Source: TMED14 sp041158165 | GTDB lineage: Bacteria; Bacteroidota; Bacteroidia; Flavobacteriales; Schleiferiaceae | NCBI GenBank assembly: GCA_041158165.1 | Contig: JBEBBW010000034.1 | Location: 1 to 15,689, forward strand | DNA length: 15,689 bases | Direction of reading: 5' to 3' | Translations under genes and position numbers: made by a program | In this document: piece by piece, positions 6,111 to 13,554 of the stretch | Layout of the letters: each line of letters opens with the position of its first letter | Numbering within the stretch: the stretch's first letter is position 1 | The notes under the pieces: model-generated | The model's database searches: none | The model's input: only the letters and a program-made list of their open reading frames with translations | What the model was told of the DNA's origin: nothing

Positions 6111-6118
6111 TACCTTTG
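6111..6118 (+). promoter_or_regulatory. Promoter -7 box of ridA-ileS
   Basis: TACCTTTG is a perfect match to TAnnTTTG and ends 5 bases before the ridA ATG. No TTG is present at -33 (TTCC at 6087-6090 is nearest). An inverted repeat CTGCG-GAG-CGCAG (6094-6106) fills the spacer and could be a regulator site or chance in GC-rich DNA. Confidence 0.55.
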
Positions 6119-6123
6119 CGGCT

Positions 6124-6546
6124 ATGTCTGCTGAATCGAATACGCCCCAGCCCGTAGGGAGCTATCCCGCGACCCGCCGCGTGGGCAACTTGCTGTTTAT
6201 TTCTGGAATGGGTCCGCGCCTTCCGAAGAGCCCGGCTGCGGCCAGCTCTGTGCCGGGATTGCGCCTCGACGCCAACGGAAACTATTTGGAATTCAGCTTC
6301 GAAGACCAGGTCCACAGCGTGATGGCCAACGTGAAGTCGGCGCTCGAAGAAGCCGGCGGCCGCTGGGACCAGTTAGTCGACATTACGGTCTTTTTGACCG
6401 ATATGAAGCGCGATTTTGCTGCGTTTAACCGAATCTACGCCGAGTACTTTGCCGACGTGGACCCCAAGCCCTGCCGCACGACGGTGCAGGTTACGGCGCT
6501 ACCGACCCCCATCGCGGTGGAACTTAAATGCATCGCCGCGCTATGA
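6124..6546 (+). CDS. ridA: RidA/YjgF/YER057c family enamine/imine deaminase
   Basis: A 140-residue protein of the RidA family. The catalytic arginine is visible in PCRTTVQV (R118, the counterpart of R105 in characterised RidA), with E133 in AVELKCIA matching the conserved glutamate. Classic RidA trimers hydrolyse 2-aminoacrylate and 2-aminocrotonate released by PLP dehydratases, protecting PLP enzymes and isoleucine synthesis. Residues about 30-57 hold an extra stretch (GPRLPKSPAAASSVPG and onward), and VFLTDMKRDFAAFNRIYAEYF resembles the 2-aminomuconate deaminase-like branch as I recall it, so a role in kynurenine breakdown is an alternative. It overlaps ileS by ATGA, implying coupled translation. 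The start follows a perfect -7 box by 5 bases. Confidence 0.88.
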   Translation: MSAESNTPQPVGSYPATRRVGNLLFISGMGPRLPKSPAAASSVPGLRLDANGNYLEFSFEDQVHSVMANVKSALEEAGGRWDQLVDITVFLTDMKRDFAAFNRIYAEYFADVDPKPCRTTVQVTALPTPIAVELKCIAAL

Positions 6547-9500
6547 AGTTTACCGAACGCGGGTCGCTGAACTTGCCCGAAATCCAGCGCGAAATCCTGG
6601 AATACTGGAAGGCTGAAGGCGTTTTTGAAAAGTCTCTTCGCGACGGCGCGCCGTCGTTTGTGTTTTATGAGGGTCCGCCCTCGGCCAACGGCATGCCCGG
6701 CATCCACCACGTGATGGGCCGCGCCATCAAAGACCTTTTTTGCCGCTACAAAACCCAAAAAGGCTTCCGCGTCGACCGCCGCGCAGGTTGGGATACCCAC
6801 GGATTGCCGGTTGAGTTGGGCGTGGAAAAGGAACTCGGCATCACCAAAGAAGCCATCGGAAAAACCATTAGCGTCGCCGACTACAACGCCGCCTGCCGCG
6901 AGGCCGTGATGCGCTACACCGACGTGTGGAACCGCCTCACCGAGCAAATGGGCTACTGGGTCGACCAAGAAAATCCCTACGTAACCTACACGACCAAGTA
7001 CATCGAGTCGGTGTGGTGGCTGCTTGGACAGTTGCACGGCAAGGGAATGCTCTACAAGGGCTACACGATTCAGCCCTATTCGCCCAAGGCCGGAACCGGA
7101 TTGAGCTCGCACGAGCTGAACCAGCCTGGCTGCTACCGCGACGTGACCGACACCTCGGTGACCGCGCAGTTTGCCGTGGTGGCCAGCGACCAAAGCCGCG
7201 CCCTGTTTGGCGACCGCCCAGTGCACATTTTGGCGTGGACGACCACGCCCTGGACGCTGCCGTCGAACACCGCGCTGACCGTGGGACCCAACATCGAGTA
7301 CAGCCTGATTTCGACGACCAACCCCTACACCGGCATTGAGGTCAACGTGGTTTTGGCGAGTGCGCTCGTTGCCAACTACTTCAAGGCCGAAGAGGAGGGA
7401 GCAACCTGGACCCGTTCCGCCGCCGTCAAGGGCGCCGACTTGGTGGGCCTGCGCTACGAACAGCTGCTTCCCTATGCCCTGCCCTACCAAGATGCCGATC
7501 AGGCGTTTCGGGTGATTCCAGGGGACTTCGTGACTACCGAAGACGGAACCGGCATCGTGCACACCGCGCCAACGTTTGGTGCCGACGACGCCCGGGTGGC
7601 TGCAGCGGCAGGCGTTCCGCCCATGCTGGTGCTGGATGCCGACGGCACCCCGGTTCCGCTCGTCGACCTTCAGGGCCGATTTGTGGCGCAGGCCGGACCC
7701 CTCGCGGGCAAGTACGTCAAAAACAGCTACTACGACGCGGGTCAGGAGCCCAAGCTGAGCGTCGACGAAGAAATCGCCATTCAGCTGAAGACCGACAACA
7801 AGGCCTTTAAAGTGCAGAAGTACGTGCACAGCTACCCGCACTGCTGGCGCACCGACAAGCCTGTGCTCTACTACCCGCTGGACAGCTGGTTTATTCGGAG
7901 TACCGCGGCCAAGCAGCGCCTTCAGGAGCTCAACACGACCATCAACTGGAAGCCCGCGAGCACCGGCACCGGACGCTTTGGCAACTGGCTCGAGAACCTG
8001 AACGACTGGAACCTTAGCCGCAGCCGCTACTGGGGCATTCCGTTGCCCATTTGGCGAAGCGAAGACGGCCGCGAAGAAGTGTGCATCAGCTCGCTCGAGC
8101 AGCTGCGCGCCGAACTGGATCGCAGCGTGGCCGCGGGCCACATGGCGACCAACCCGCTGGCGGGCTTTACTCCGGGCGACATGTCTGACGCCAACTACGC
8201 CGGGGTGGACCTGCACCGTCCCTTTGTGGACGATTGGGTACTTACCGGGGCCAGCGGGCAGCCGCTGTTCCGCGAAAAAGACTTGATCGACGTGTGGTTT
8301 GACTCGGGCGCAATGCCCTATGCCCAGGTGCACTACCCCTTCGAACATAAGGACGCAATCGACGGAGGCTCGGCCTTCCCCGCCGACTTCATCGCCGAGG
8401 GCGTGGACCAGACCCGCGGATGGTTCTTTACCCTGCACGCGATTGCCGGAATGGTCTTCGATTCGGTGGCCTACAAAACAGTGGTTTCCAACGGATTGGT
8501 CCTCGACAAGAACGGCCAAAAGATGTCCAAGCGCCTCGGGAACAGCATTGATCCCTTTGAAGCGATGGCCCAGTACGGCAGCGACGCCCTGCGCTGGTAC
8601 ATGCTGACCAACGCCCAGCCTTGGGACAACCTCAAATTTGATCCCGACGGCGTGACCGAGGTGCAGCGCAAGTTCTTCGGAACCCTTCACAATACCTACG
8701 GGTTTTTTGCGCTCTACGCCAATGTCGACGGCTTCGATCCGAAGGCGCCGCAGGTTCCGCTCGCGGACCGCGCCGAACTCGACCGCTGGATTTTGAGCCG
8801 CCTTCACAGCGTGGTGGCCGAGGCCAACGAAGCCATGGACGCCTACGAGCCAACCCGCGCATTCCGCCCGGTTGCCGACTTTGTAGTCGACGAACTCAGT
8901 AACTGGTACGTGCGCCTGAGCCGGCGCCGATTCTGGAAGGGCGCCATGGGCGACGACAAGCTCGCCGCCTTCCAAACCCTTCACGAGTGCCTTGACACGG
9001 TCGCCCGACTAATGGCGCCACTGGCCCCGTTCTACGCCGAGCAACTCTACCGCGACCTAAATGGACCCGCGGAATCCGTGCACTGGAGCCGCTTCCCCGA
9101 GGCAGATGCCGCGCGCATCGACGCCGACCTCGAGCGCCGCATGGACTTGGCCCAGCGCATGACCAGCCTCGTTTTGAGCGTGCGAAAGAAAGAAAAAGTT
9201 CGCGTGCGCCAGCCCCTGCCCCGCATTGTCGTTCCCGTGCTCAACCCGACCCAGCACCGCGACCTGGACGCCATCGAAGAGTTGCTGCTCAGCGAGGTCA
9301 ACGTCAAGCAGCTTGAGCGGGTCGACCCCACCTCTGGACTCTTTGTGCAGCGCGCGAAGCCCGACTTCAAAGCCCTAGGCCCGAAAGTTGGACCCCGCAT
9401 GAAAAGCGTTTCAACGGCCCTTGCGGCGCTGACCGACGCGCAGCTTCGCGACCTTGAACGCGACGGCAAACTGGACTTGGTGCTCGCCGACGGCCCCTAC

Positions 9501-9872
9501 ACGGCTGAACCGGGCGACGTCATGGTGGTGACCGACGACATTCCGGGTATGGCGGTGGCGAGCGAGCGCGGAACGTTGCTCGCCGTGGACCTGCAGCTCA
9601 GCGCCGAACTCGTTGCCGAGGGCTTGGCCCGCGAAGCGGTCAACCGCATCCAAAACTTGCGCAAAGACAGCGGACTCGAAATCACCGACCGAATCCAACT
9701 CTGGGTTTCAGGTGACGAAGAGGCCTTGAAGGCGGTCGCGGCCCACCACGACTACGTCGCTGCGGAGACCCTAGTCGCCACCTGGGGCACCGGTTCCGCA
9801 CCGAGCGAAGCCCACCGCCTAGAAACGGACCTCGAGGGCCGCAACGTCACCCTAGCGTTAAAAAAAGTATAA
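6543..9872 (+). CDS. ileS: Isoleucine--tRNA ligase
   Basis: A class I aminoacyl-tRNA synthetase of 1,109 residues that charges tRNA-Ile in the cytoplasm. The HIGH region reads GPPSANGMPGIHHVMGR (about 44-60), followed by AGWDTHGLPVE (81-91). The CP1 editing domain, which removes mischarged Val, includes TTTPWTLPSNTA and TEDGTGIVHTAPTFGADD. The second signature is KMSKR at 660-664, ahead of the helical anticodon-binding domain. No C-terminal Cys zinc cluster is seen; with the length this suggests the type 2 (eukaryote-like) IleRS, a group associated with mupirocin insensitivity, though that is inferred. The ATG at 6543 (MKFTERG) is preferred to one 15 bases upstream because it overlaps the ridA stop as ATGA and fits the family N-terminus. 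Confidence 0.97.
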   Translation: MKFTERGSLNLPEIQREILEYWKAEGVFEKSLRDGAPSFVFYEGPPSANGMPGIHHVMGRAIKDLFCRYKTQKGFRVDRRAGWDTHGLPVELGVEKELGITKEAIGKTISVADYNAACREAVMRYTDVWNRLTEQMGYWVDQENPYVTYTTKYIESVWWLLGQLHGKGMLYKGYTIQPYSPKAGTGLSSHELNQPGCYRDVTDTSVTAQFAVVASDQSRALFGDRPVHILAWTTTPWTLPSNTALTVGPNIEYSLISTTNPYTGIEVNVVLASALVANYFKAEEEGATWTRSAAVKGADLVGLRYEQLLPYALPYQDADQAFRVIPGDFVTTEDGTGIVHTAPTFGADDARVAAAAGVPPMLVLDADGTPVPLVDLQGRFVAQAGPLAGKYVKNSYYDAGQEPKLSVDEEIAIQLKTDNKAFKVQKYVHSYPHCWRTDKPVLYYPLDSWFIRSTAAKQRLQELNTTINWKPASTGTGRFGNWLENLNDWNLSRSRYWGIPLPIWRSEDGREEVCISSLEQLRAELDRSVAAGHMATNPLAGFTPGDMSDANYAGVDLHRPFVDDWVLTGASGQPLFREKDLIDVWFDSGAMPYAQVHYPFEHKDAIDGGSAFPADFIAEGVDQTRGWFFTLHAIAGMVFDSVAYKTVVSNGLVLDKNGQKMSKRLGNSIDPFEAMAQYGSDALRWYMLTNAQPWDNLKFDPDGVTEVQRKFFGTLHNTYGFFALYANVDGFDPKAPQVPLADRAELDRWILSRLHSVVAEANEAMDAYEPTRAFRPVADFVVDELSNWYVRLSRRRFWKGAMGDDKLAAFQTLHECLDTVARLMAPLAPFYAEQLYRDLNGPAESVHWSRFPEADAARIDADLERRMDLAQRMTSLVLSVRKKEKVRVRQPLPRIVVPVLNPTQHRDLDAIEELLLSEVNVKQLERVDPTSGLFVQRAKPDFKALGPKVGPRMKSVSTALAALTDAQLRDLERDGKLDLVLADGPYTAEPGDVMVVTDDIPGMAVASERGTLLAVDLQLSAELVAEGLAREAVNRIQNLRKDSGLEITDRIQLWVSGDEEALKAVAAHHDYVAAETLVATWGTGSAPSEAHRLETDLEGRNVTLALKKV

Positions 9873-9915
9873 AGGGCTTGCACGGGCGAGCAGAATGTTT
9901 AAATTCGGCCTTCTT

Positions 9916-10293
9916 ATGGAACCCACTGTACGCTATTCCGACGCCGAACTCGAGGAGTTCCGCGTACTCATTCAGTCCAAAATTGAAAAGGCTGAAGAAG
10001 ACCTGCGCATCCTCAAGGAGCAGTTCACCAACAACATGGACAACGGCACCGAGGATACCGCGCCGATGTTTAAGAGCTTTGAAGAGGGCTCTGAAACCAT
10101 GAGCAAGGAAGCCAACGCCATGCTCGCGGCCCGCCAAGACAAGTTCCTTCGCGACCTCAAGGCAGCCTTGGTGCGCATCAGCAACAAAACCTATGGTGTG
10201 TGCCGCGTCACGGGCAAGCTGATTGAAAAGGAACGGCTGAAGCTGGTTCCCCACGCGACCACCAGCATGGAAGGCAAGCTCCGCAAGCATTGA
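9916..10293 (+). CDS. DksA/TraR-family protein with degenerate zinc finger
   Basis: A 125-residue protein with a long charged coiled-coil N-terminal half (about residues 8-90) and a DksA/TraR-like C-terminal motif, YGVCRVTGKLI, then VPHAT. Canonical DksA carries a four-Cys zinc site; here only C96 remains and the partner position of the first CxxC is T99, so classical zinc binding is unlikely. DksA proteins enter the RNA polymerase secondary channel and help ppGpp adjust rRNA and amino-acid gene transcription. Whether this Cys-poor form does so is unknown. Position between ileS and lspA is common in Bacteroidota, as I recall. The ATG at 9916 (MEPTVRYSD) fits the family. An in-frame ATG at 9895 would add MFKFGLL, and the GAATGTTTAAATT around it could instead be part of a promoter. 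Confidence 0.82.
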   Translation: MEPTVRYSDAELEEFRVLIQSKIEKAEEDLRILKEQFTNNMDNGTEDTAPMFKSFEEGSETMSKEANAMLAARQDKFLRDLKAALVRISNKTYGVCRVTGKLIEKERLKLVPHATTSMEGKLRKH

Positions 10294-10922
10294 GCCGACT
10301 GAAAACCCCCTTGATGTTAGCCTTGGTGCTGATCCTCGCCGATCAAGCACTCAAGATTTTCATTAAAACCCAGTTCGCCTTGGGCGATTCGGTAGCGCTG
10401 ACTCCGTGGTTCCAGCTTCACTTCACCGAAAACCCCGGTATGGCCTTTGGGCTGAACTGGGGCGGTGCCGCTGGAAAAGTGGTGCTTAGCCTCTTTCGCA
10501 TCGCCGCGATTGGCGGCATCGTGTGGTATGCCATTCACCTCGCCAAAAAAGGCGCGCATCCCTTTGTCTTGACCACCTTGGCCCTGATTTTCGCTGGCGC
10601 ACTGGGCAACGTGATCGACAGTTTGTTCTACGGACTGCTCTTTGACCGCGGCCTCGTGTGGTCGCCCGAGTACGAGTTTTGGATGGCCTACGACGGTATT
10701 GCCCAGTGGGGGCAAGGCTACGCCGCTCCGCTGCTCGGAAACGTGGTCGACATGCTCTACTTCCCGCTCTGGACGGGCTACTTGCCCGAATGGCTTCCGA
10801 TTTGGGGCGGCGATTATTTTCAGTTTTTTCGACCGATTTTTAACTTGGCCGACGCCTACGTAACCGTGGGCGTGGTCTTTTGGTACATCGCGAGCCGCCG
10901 ACCCGATTGGTGGCCCGCCTAA
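10290..10922 (+). CDS. lspA: Lipoprotein signal peptidase (signal peptidase II)
   Basis: A 210-residue inner-membrane aspartyl peptidase that removes signal peptides from diacylated prolipoproteins. Visible family blocks are LADQALK (17-22), ENPGMAFGL (47-55), GALGNVIDS (103-111), then the two catalytic aspartates: D154 in GNVVDML and D188 in FNLADAY. Compared with E. coli/Pseudomonas LspA, about 35 extra residues separate the GN block from the first catalytic Asp, and about 15 extra separate the two aspartates. I recall such insertions as usual in Bacteroidota. The best start is TTG at 10290, overlapping the dksA-like stop (TTGA); the first ATG (10314) would trim 8 residues, still leaving the first membrane helix largely whole. 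The end of the gene lies 14 bases before the peptidase start. Confidence 0.93.
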   Translation: MSRLKTPLMLALVLILADQALKIFIKTQFALGDSVALTPWFQLHFTENPGMAFGLNWGGAAGKVVLSLFRIAAIGGIVWYAIHLAKKGAHPFVLTTLALIFAGALGNVIDSLFYGLLFDRGLVWSPEYEFWMAYDGIAQWGQGYAAPLLGNVVDMLYFPLWTGYLPEWLPIWGGDYFQFFRPIFNLADAYVTVGVVFWYIASRRPDWWPA

Positions 10923-10936
10923 CCCGCTACCTAACT

Positions 10937-12319
10937 ATGCGCACACTTTTTATCGCACTTGGCCTTGCGAGCATTACTGCTTCGGCCCAACTTGCCCGCC
11001 ACGTTGCCCCCGAGGTGACCGAGCAGCTCTACCTCCACGAGCGCTTTCTCTCTGACGACGAATTGGGCGGACGCCTTCCCGGCAGCGAGGGCGGCGCGGC
11101 CGCAGCCGAATACATTCAAAACACGTTTCGGCAGCTCGGCCTCCAGCCGCTCTTTGACGAGCGCTTCACCCAAGACGTAAAAATTCCCGACGCGGCCAAG
11201 GTTTCGCCCGCAACCAACGCTCTGGTTATTGGCAAAGACAGCGTGCGCCTCACCGACGCCTACTGGCCGAGCAGCCTTTCGAGCAACGGCAACGTCGCCG
11301 CCAAACTAGCCTGGGCCCAGTACGGAACCGCCGCGGACCTTGCCGCCCTACCCAAAGGAAGCATTGCCGTGCTGGTTCGGGACCTTCCCAAAGACGTAGC
11401 GGCCAAAGCGGGCAAAGCAGCAGGACTGAGTGCGCGCATCGCCGCTGCCGTTAAAGCGGGAGCCAGCGGCGTCATCGTGCTCGCCCCGGTGAACGGAACC
11501 CCGCGGCTCGACCTGCTTCGCCGTACGCGCCCCTCGGGCGTTCCCGTAGTCGAGGTGCACGACGTGAAGTGGGCCAAGCGCATCGCCAAGTCCGCCAAAA
11601 AAGGCAAAACGGCCAACCTGGCCACCGAAGTAATTGCCCAGCAAATCACCGCGCCCAACGTCGGCGCTTGGCTCGACCGCGGCAAGCCCCGAACCATTGT
11701 GATTGGTGCGCACTACGACCACGTAGGTCTTGGCGCATGGGGCTCGCGCAAGCCCGAACTCGCTGGCCAAGTCCACAATGGCGCCGACGACAATGCGAGC
11801 GGCACCAGCGCCCTGCTTACGCTGGCGAAAATCTTGGCCAAAGTGCCCTCTTTGGGCGACGCCAACCTGGCTTTTGTGGCCTTCACGGGCGAGGAAAGTG
11901 GGCTTCTTGGCTCCAAGGAATTTGTGGAAACGATTCCGGCTCCGCTGGGCAGAATATCGACCATGCTCAACCTGGACATGGTAGGCCGACTGAACCGCTC
12001 CGACTCGCTGCGCGTGTACGGCACCCACTCGGCGACCGAATTCCGCCAAATGCTCGAAACGGTTCCGGCCGACGGGTTTTACTGGGACCTTCGCGACGAG
12101 GTTTTTGGCCGTTCTGATCACGCTCCGTTCATTCAAAAGGGGATTCCCGCGGTGTTTTTCTTTACCGGTCTTCACGAAGACTACCACGCGCCCAGCGACG
12201 ACCTCGATAAAATCGACTTAGAAGGAATGGCCGCGGTGACCGAAGCCGCCGCGATCTTCATCCAGTTGCTGGCCAACAGTGCTCCGCCCACGTTTAACCC
12301 TGACTCGCTCGAGAAATAA
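10937..12319 (+). CDS. Secreted M28-family zinc aminopeptidase with PA-like insert
   Basis: A 460-residue exported metallopeptidase. Residues 1-17 are a signal peptide (MRTLFIALGLASITASA|Q, no lipobox Cys). A PA-like domain occupies roughly residues 110-240 (GSIAVLVRDLP, AGASGVIVLAP). The co-catalytic M28 site follows: H259 in GAHYDHVG, bridging D285 in NGADDNASG, general base E319 and metal ligand E320 in TGEESGLLG, D347 in NLDMVG, and H417 in EDYHAPSDD. The SDHAPF block with H395 is also typical. It should trim N-terminal residues from peptides outside the inner membrane. The ATG at 10937 gives a clean signal peptide; the upstream in-frame start at 10880 lies inside lspA. Its stop overlaps the gpsA start as TAATG. 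Confidence 0.92.
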   Translation: MRTLFIALGLASITASAQLARHVAPEVTEQLYLHERFLSDDELGGRLPGSEGGAAAAEYIQNTFRQLGLQPLFDERFTQDVKIPDAAKVSPATNALVIGKDSVRLTDAYWPSSLSSNGNVAAKLAWAQYGTAADLAALPKGSIAVLVRDLPKDVAAKAGKAAGLSARIAAAVKAGASGVIVLAPVNGTPRLDLLRRTRPSGVPVVEVHDVKWAKRIAKSAKKGKTANLATEVIAQQITAPNVGAWLDRGKPRTIVIGAHYDHVGLGAWGSRKPELAGQVHNGADDNASGTSALLTLAKILAKVPSLGDANLAFVAFTGEESGLLGSKEFVETIPAPLGRISTMLNLDMVGRLNRSDSLRVYGTHSATEFRQMLETVPADGFYWDLRDEVFGRSDHAPFIQKGIPAVFFFTGLHEDYHAPSDDLDKIDLEGMAAVTEAAAIFIQLLANSAPPTFNPDSLEK

Positions 12320-13314
12320 TGGGTAAAAACCCAAAAATTGCGGTGCTTGGCGGTGGCTCGTGGGCTACAGCTATCGTGAAAATGCTGACCCAAAACGAAG
12401 ATTTCGTCGGGTGGTGGGTGCGCCGCGAAGAAGTCGCGCTCCACATTCGCAAGTACCACCACAACCCCAACTACTTGTCGGAGGTTGAGCTCGAGACCGA
12501 CAAAATCTATGTGGACCACGACATAATGAGCGTGGCCGCCCAAGCCGAAATCCTGGTGCTGGCCGTGCCCTCGGCCTTTTTGGCCGAAGCCATTGAACCC
12601 TTGCGCGACGTGCTAGCCAACAAGTGGGTGATCTCAGCCGTCAAGGGCATTGAGCCCAATTCGCACCAAATCATCGGCGAATACCTTCACGACCGCATGG
12701 AGCTGGATTACAGTCGCTTTGGGGCGTTGGTCGGGCCCTGCCACGCCGAAGAAATTGCCCTTGGCCGCCTGTCCTACCTGACTGTTGCGAGCGAAAACGA
12801 AAAGCTCTCGGAGGCTGTCGCCCAAAAATTGCGCGGGCCCTACGTCAAAGTGGGCTGCACCCCAGACATCTACGGCACCGAGTACGCGGCAGTGCTCAAA
12901 AACATCTACGCCATTTCGGCGGGAATGGCTCACGGGCTAGGATATGGCGACAACTTCCAGGCGGTGCTTGTGAGCAACGCCCTGAGGGAAATGAAGCGTG
13001 TGATCGGCGCCGTGCACCCGATTAAACGGCAAATTGTACAGACCGAGTATTCCGGTGACCTGTTTGTGACGATGTATTCACCGTTCAGCCGCAACCGCCA
13101 ACTCGGCAACCTGATCGGTAAGGGCTACAGCCTGTCGGCAGCCCGGTCCGAGATGAAAATGGTCGCAGAGGGCTACTACGCCGCGAAACTGATTCGCGAA
13201 GTCAAGCGCGAACGCGAAGTAAAAATGCCCATTGCTTCGGCGGTCTACAAGGTGCTGTACGAGAATGCTTCGCCTAAAAAAACCCTGCGTGCGCTCGCCG
13301 AAAAGCTCAAGTAG
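12319..13314 (+). CDS. gpsA: NAD(P)-dependent glycerol-3-phosphate dehydrogenase
   Basis: A 331-residue cytoplasmic enzyme that reduces dihydroxyacetone phosphate to sn-glycerol-3-phosphate, the backbone of phospholipids. The Rossmann motif is IAVLGGGSWATA (7-18). LVLAVPSAFL and VISAVKGIE follow, then GPCHAEEIALG, and the active-site lysine K194 in AVLKNIYAISAGMAHGLGYGDN. The C-terminal helical domain is intact and the length matches the family. The start ATG shares one base with the stop of the M28 peptidase gene (TAATG), indicating translational coupling. The two enzymes have no obvious shared pathway, so the link is probably just operon packing. Confidence 0.96.
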   Translation: MGKNPKIAVLGGGSWATAIVKMLTQNEDFVGWWVRREEVALHIRKYHHNPNYLSEVELETDKIYVDHDIMSVAAQAEILVLAVPSAFLAEAIEPLRDVLANKWVISAVKGIEPNSHQIIGEYLHDRMELDYSRFGALVGPCHAEEIALGRLSYLTVASENEKLSEAVAQKLRGPYVKVGCTPDIYGTEYAAVLKNIYAISAGMAHGLGYGDNFQAVLVSNALREMKRVIGAVHPIKRQIVQTEYSGDLFVTMYSPFSRNRQLGNLIGKGYSLSAARSEMKMVAEGYYAAKLIREVKREREVKMPIASAVYKVLYENASPKKTLRALAEKLK

Positions 13315-13329
13315 CCCAAAGGCGCGTCG

Positions 13330-13337
13330 TACCTTTA
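13330..13337 (+). promoter_or_regulatory. Candidate -7 box for tatA-gatA-mltD
   Basis: TACCTTTA matches TAnnTTTG except for the last base. It lies 19 bases before the tatA ATG, just after the gpsA stop, so unlike the other boxes here it would give a short leader, which includes CAACAAAAAAAACT. No TTG at -33 is seen. Confidence 0.4.
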
Positions 13338-13356
13338 CCCCTCAACAAAAAAAACT

Positions 13357-13554
13357 ATGGCACTAAGCGTATTTCTAGGCATGGTTGGTCCTTGGCAAAT
13401 CGTCTTGATTGTGGCCTTGGTTATTCTACTTTTTGGCGGACGCAAGATTCCCGAGCTCATGAAGGGCCTGGGCGGCGGCGTCAAGGAGTTTAAGAAGGCC
13501 ATGCGCGAAGACGACGACGACAACTCGAAAGGCGACAGCAAAAAACTGTCATGA
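13357..13554 (+). CDS. tatA: Sec-independent (twin-arginine) translocase subunit TatA
   Basis: A 65-residue protein with the TatA/TatE layout: a single N-terminal membrane helix (about residues 11-26, GPWQIVLIVALVILLF), the hinge motif FGGRKIPELMKGLG, an amphipathic helix (GGGVKEFKKAM), and a short, highly charged tail with five Asp/Glu in a row. TatA multimers form the pore through which folded proteins leave the cytoplasm. No tatC is in the window. Its stop overlaps the gatA ATG (ATGA), so translation of gatA is probably coupled to it. An A-rich stretch of eight A lies just before the start, and no Shine-Dalgarno is seen. Confidence 0.93.
   Translation: MALSVFLGMVGPWQIVLIVALVILLFGGRKIPELMKGLGGGVKEFKKAMREDDDDNSKGDSKKLS

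Noticed and set aside
6435..8984. Open frame of about 849 codons antisense to ileS.
   Set aside because: Its composition is Gly/Val/His/Arg-rich with no recognisable domain, and it exactly shadows a well-conserved synthetase gene. Long antisense frames are expected opposite GC-rich coding DNA.
10880..10936. Extended start for the M28 peptidase inside lspA.
   Set aside because: It would bury the signal peptide behind 19 Arg-rich residues; the ATG at 10937 yields a normal signal sequence.
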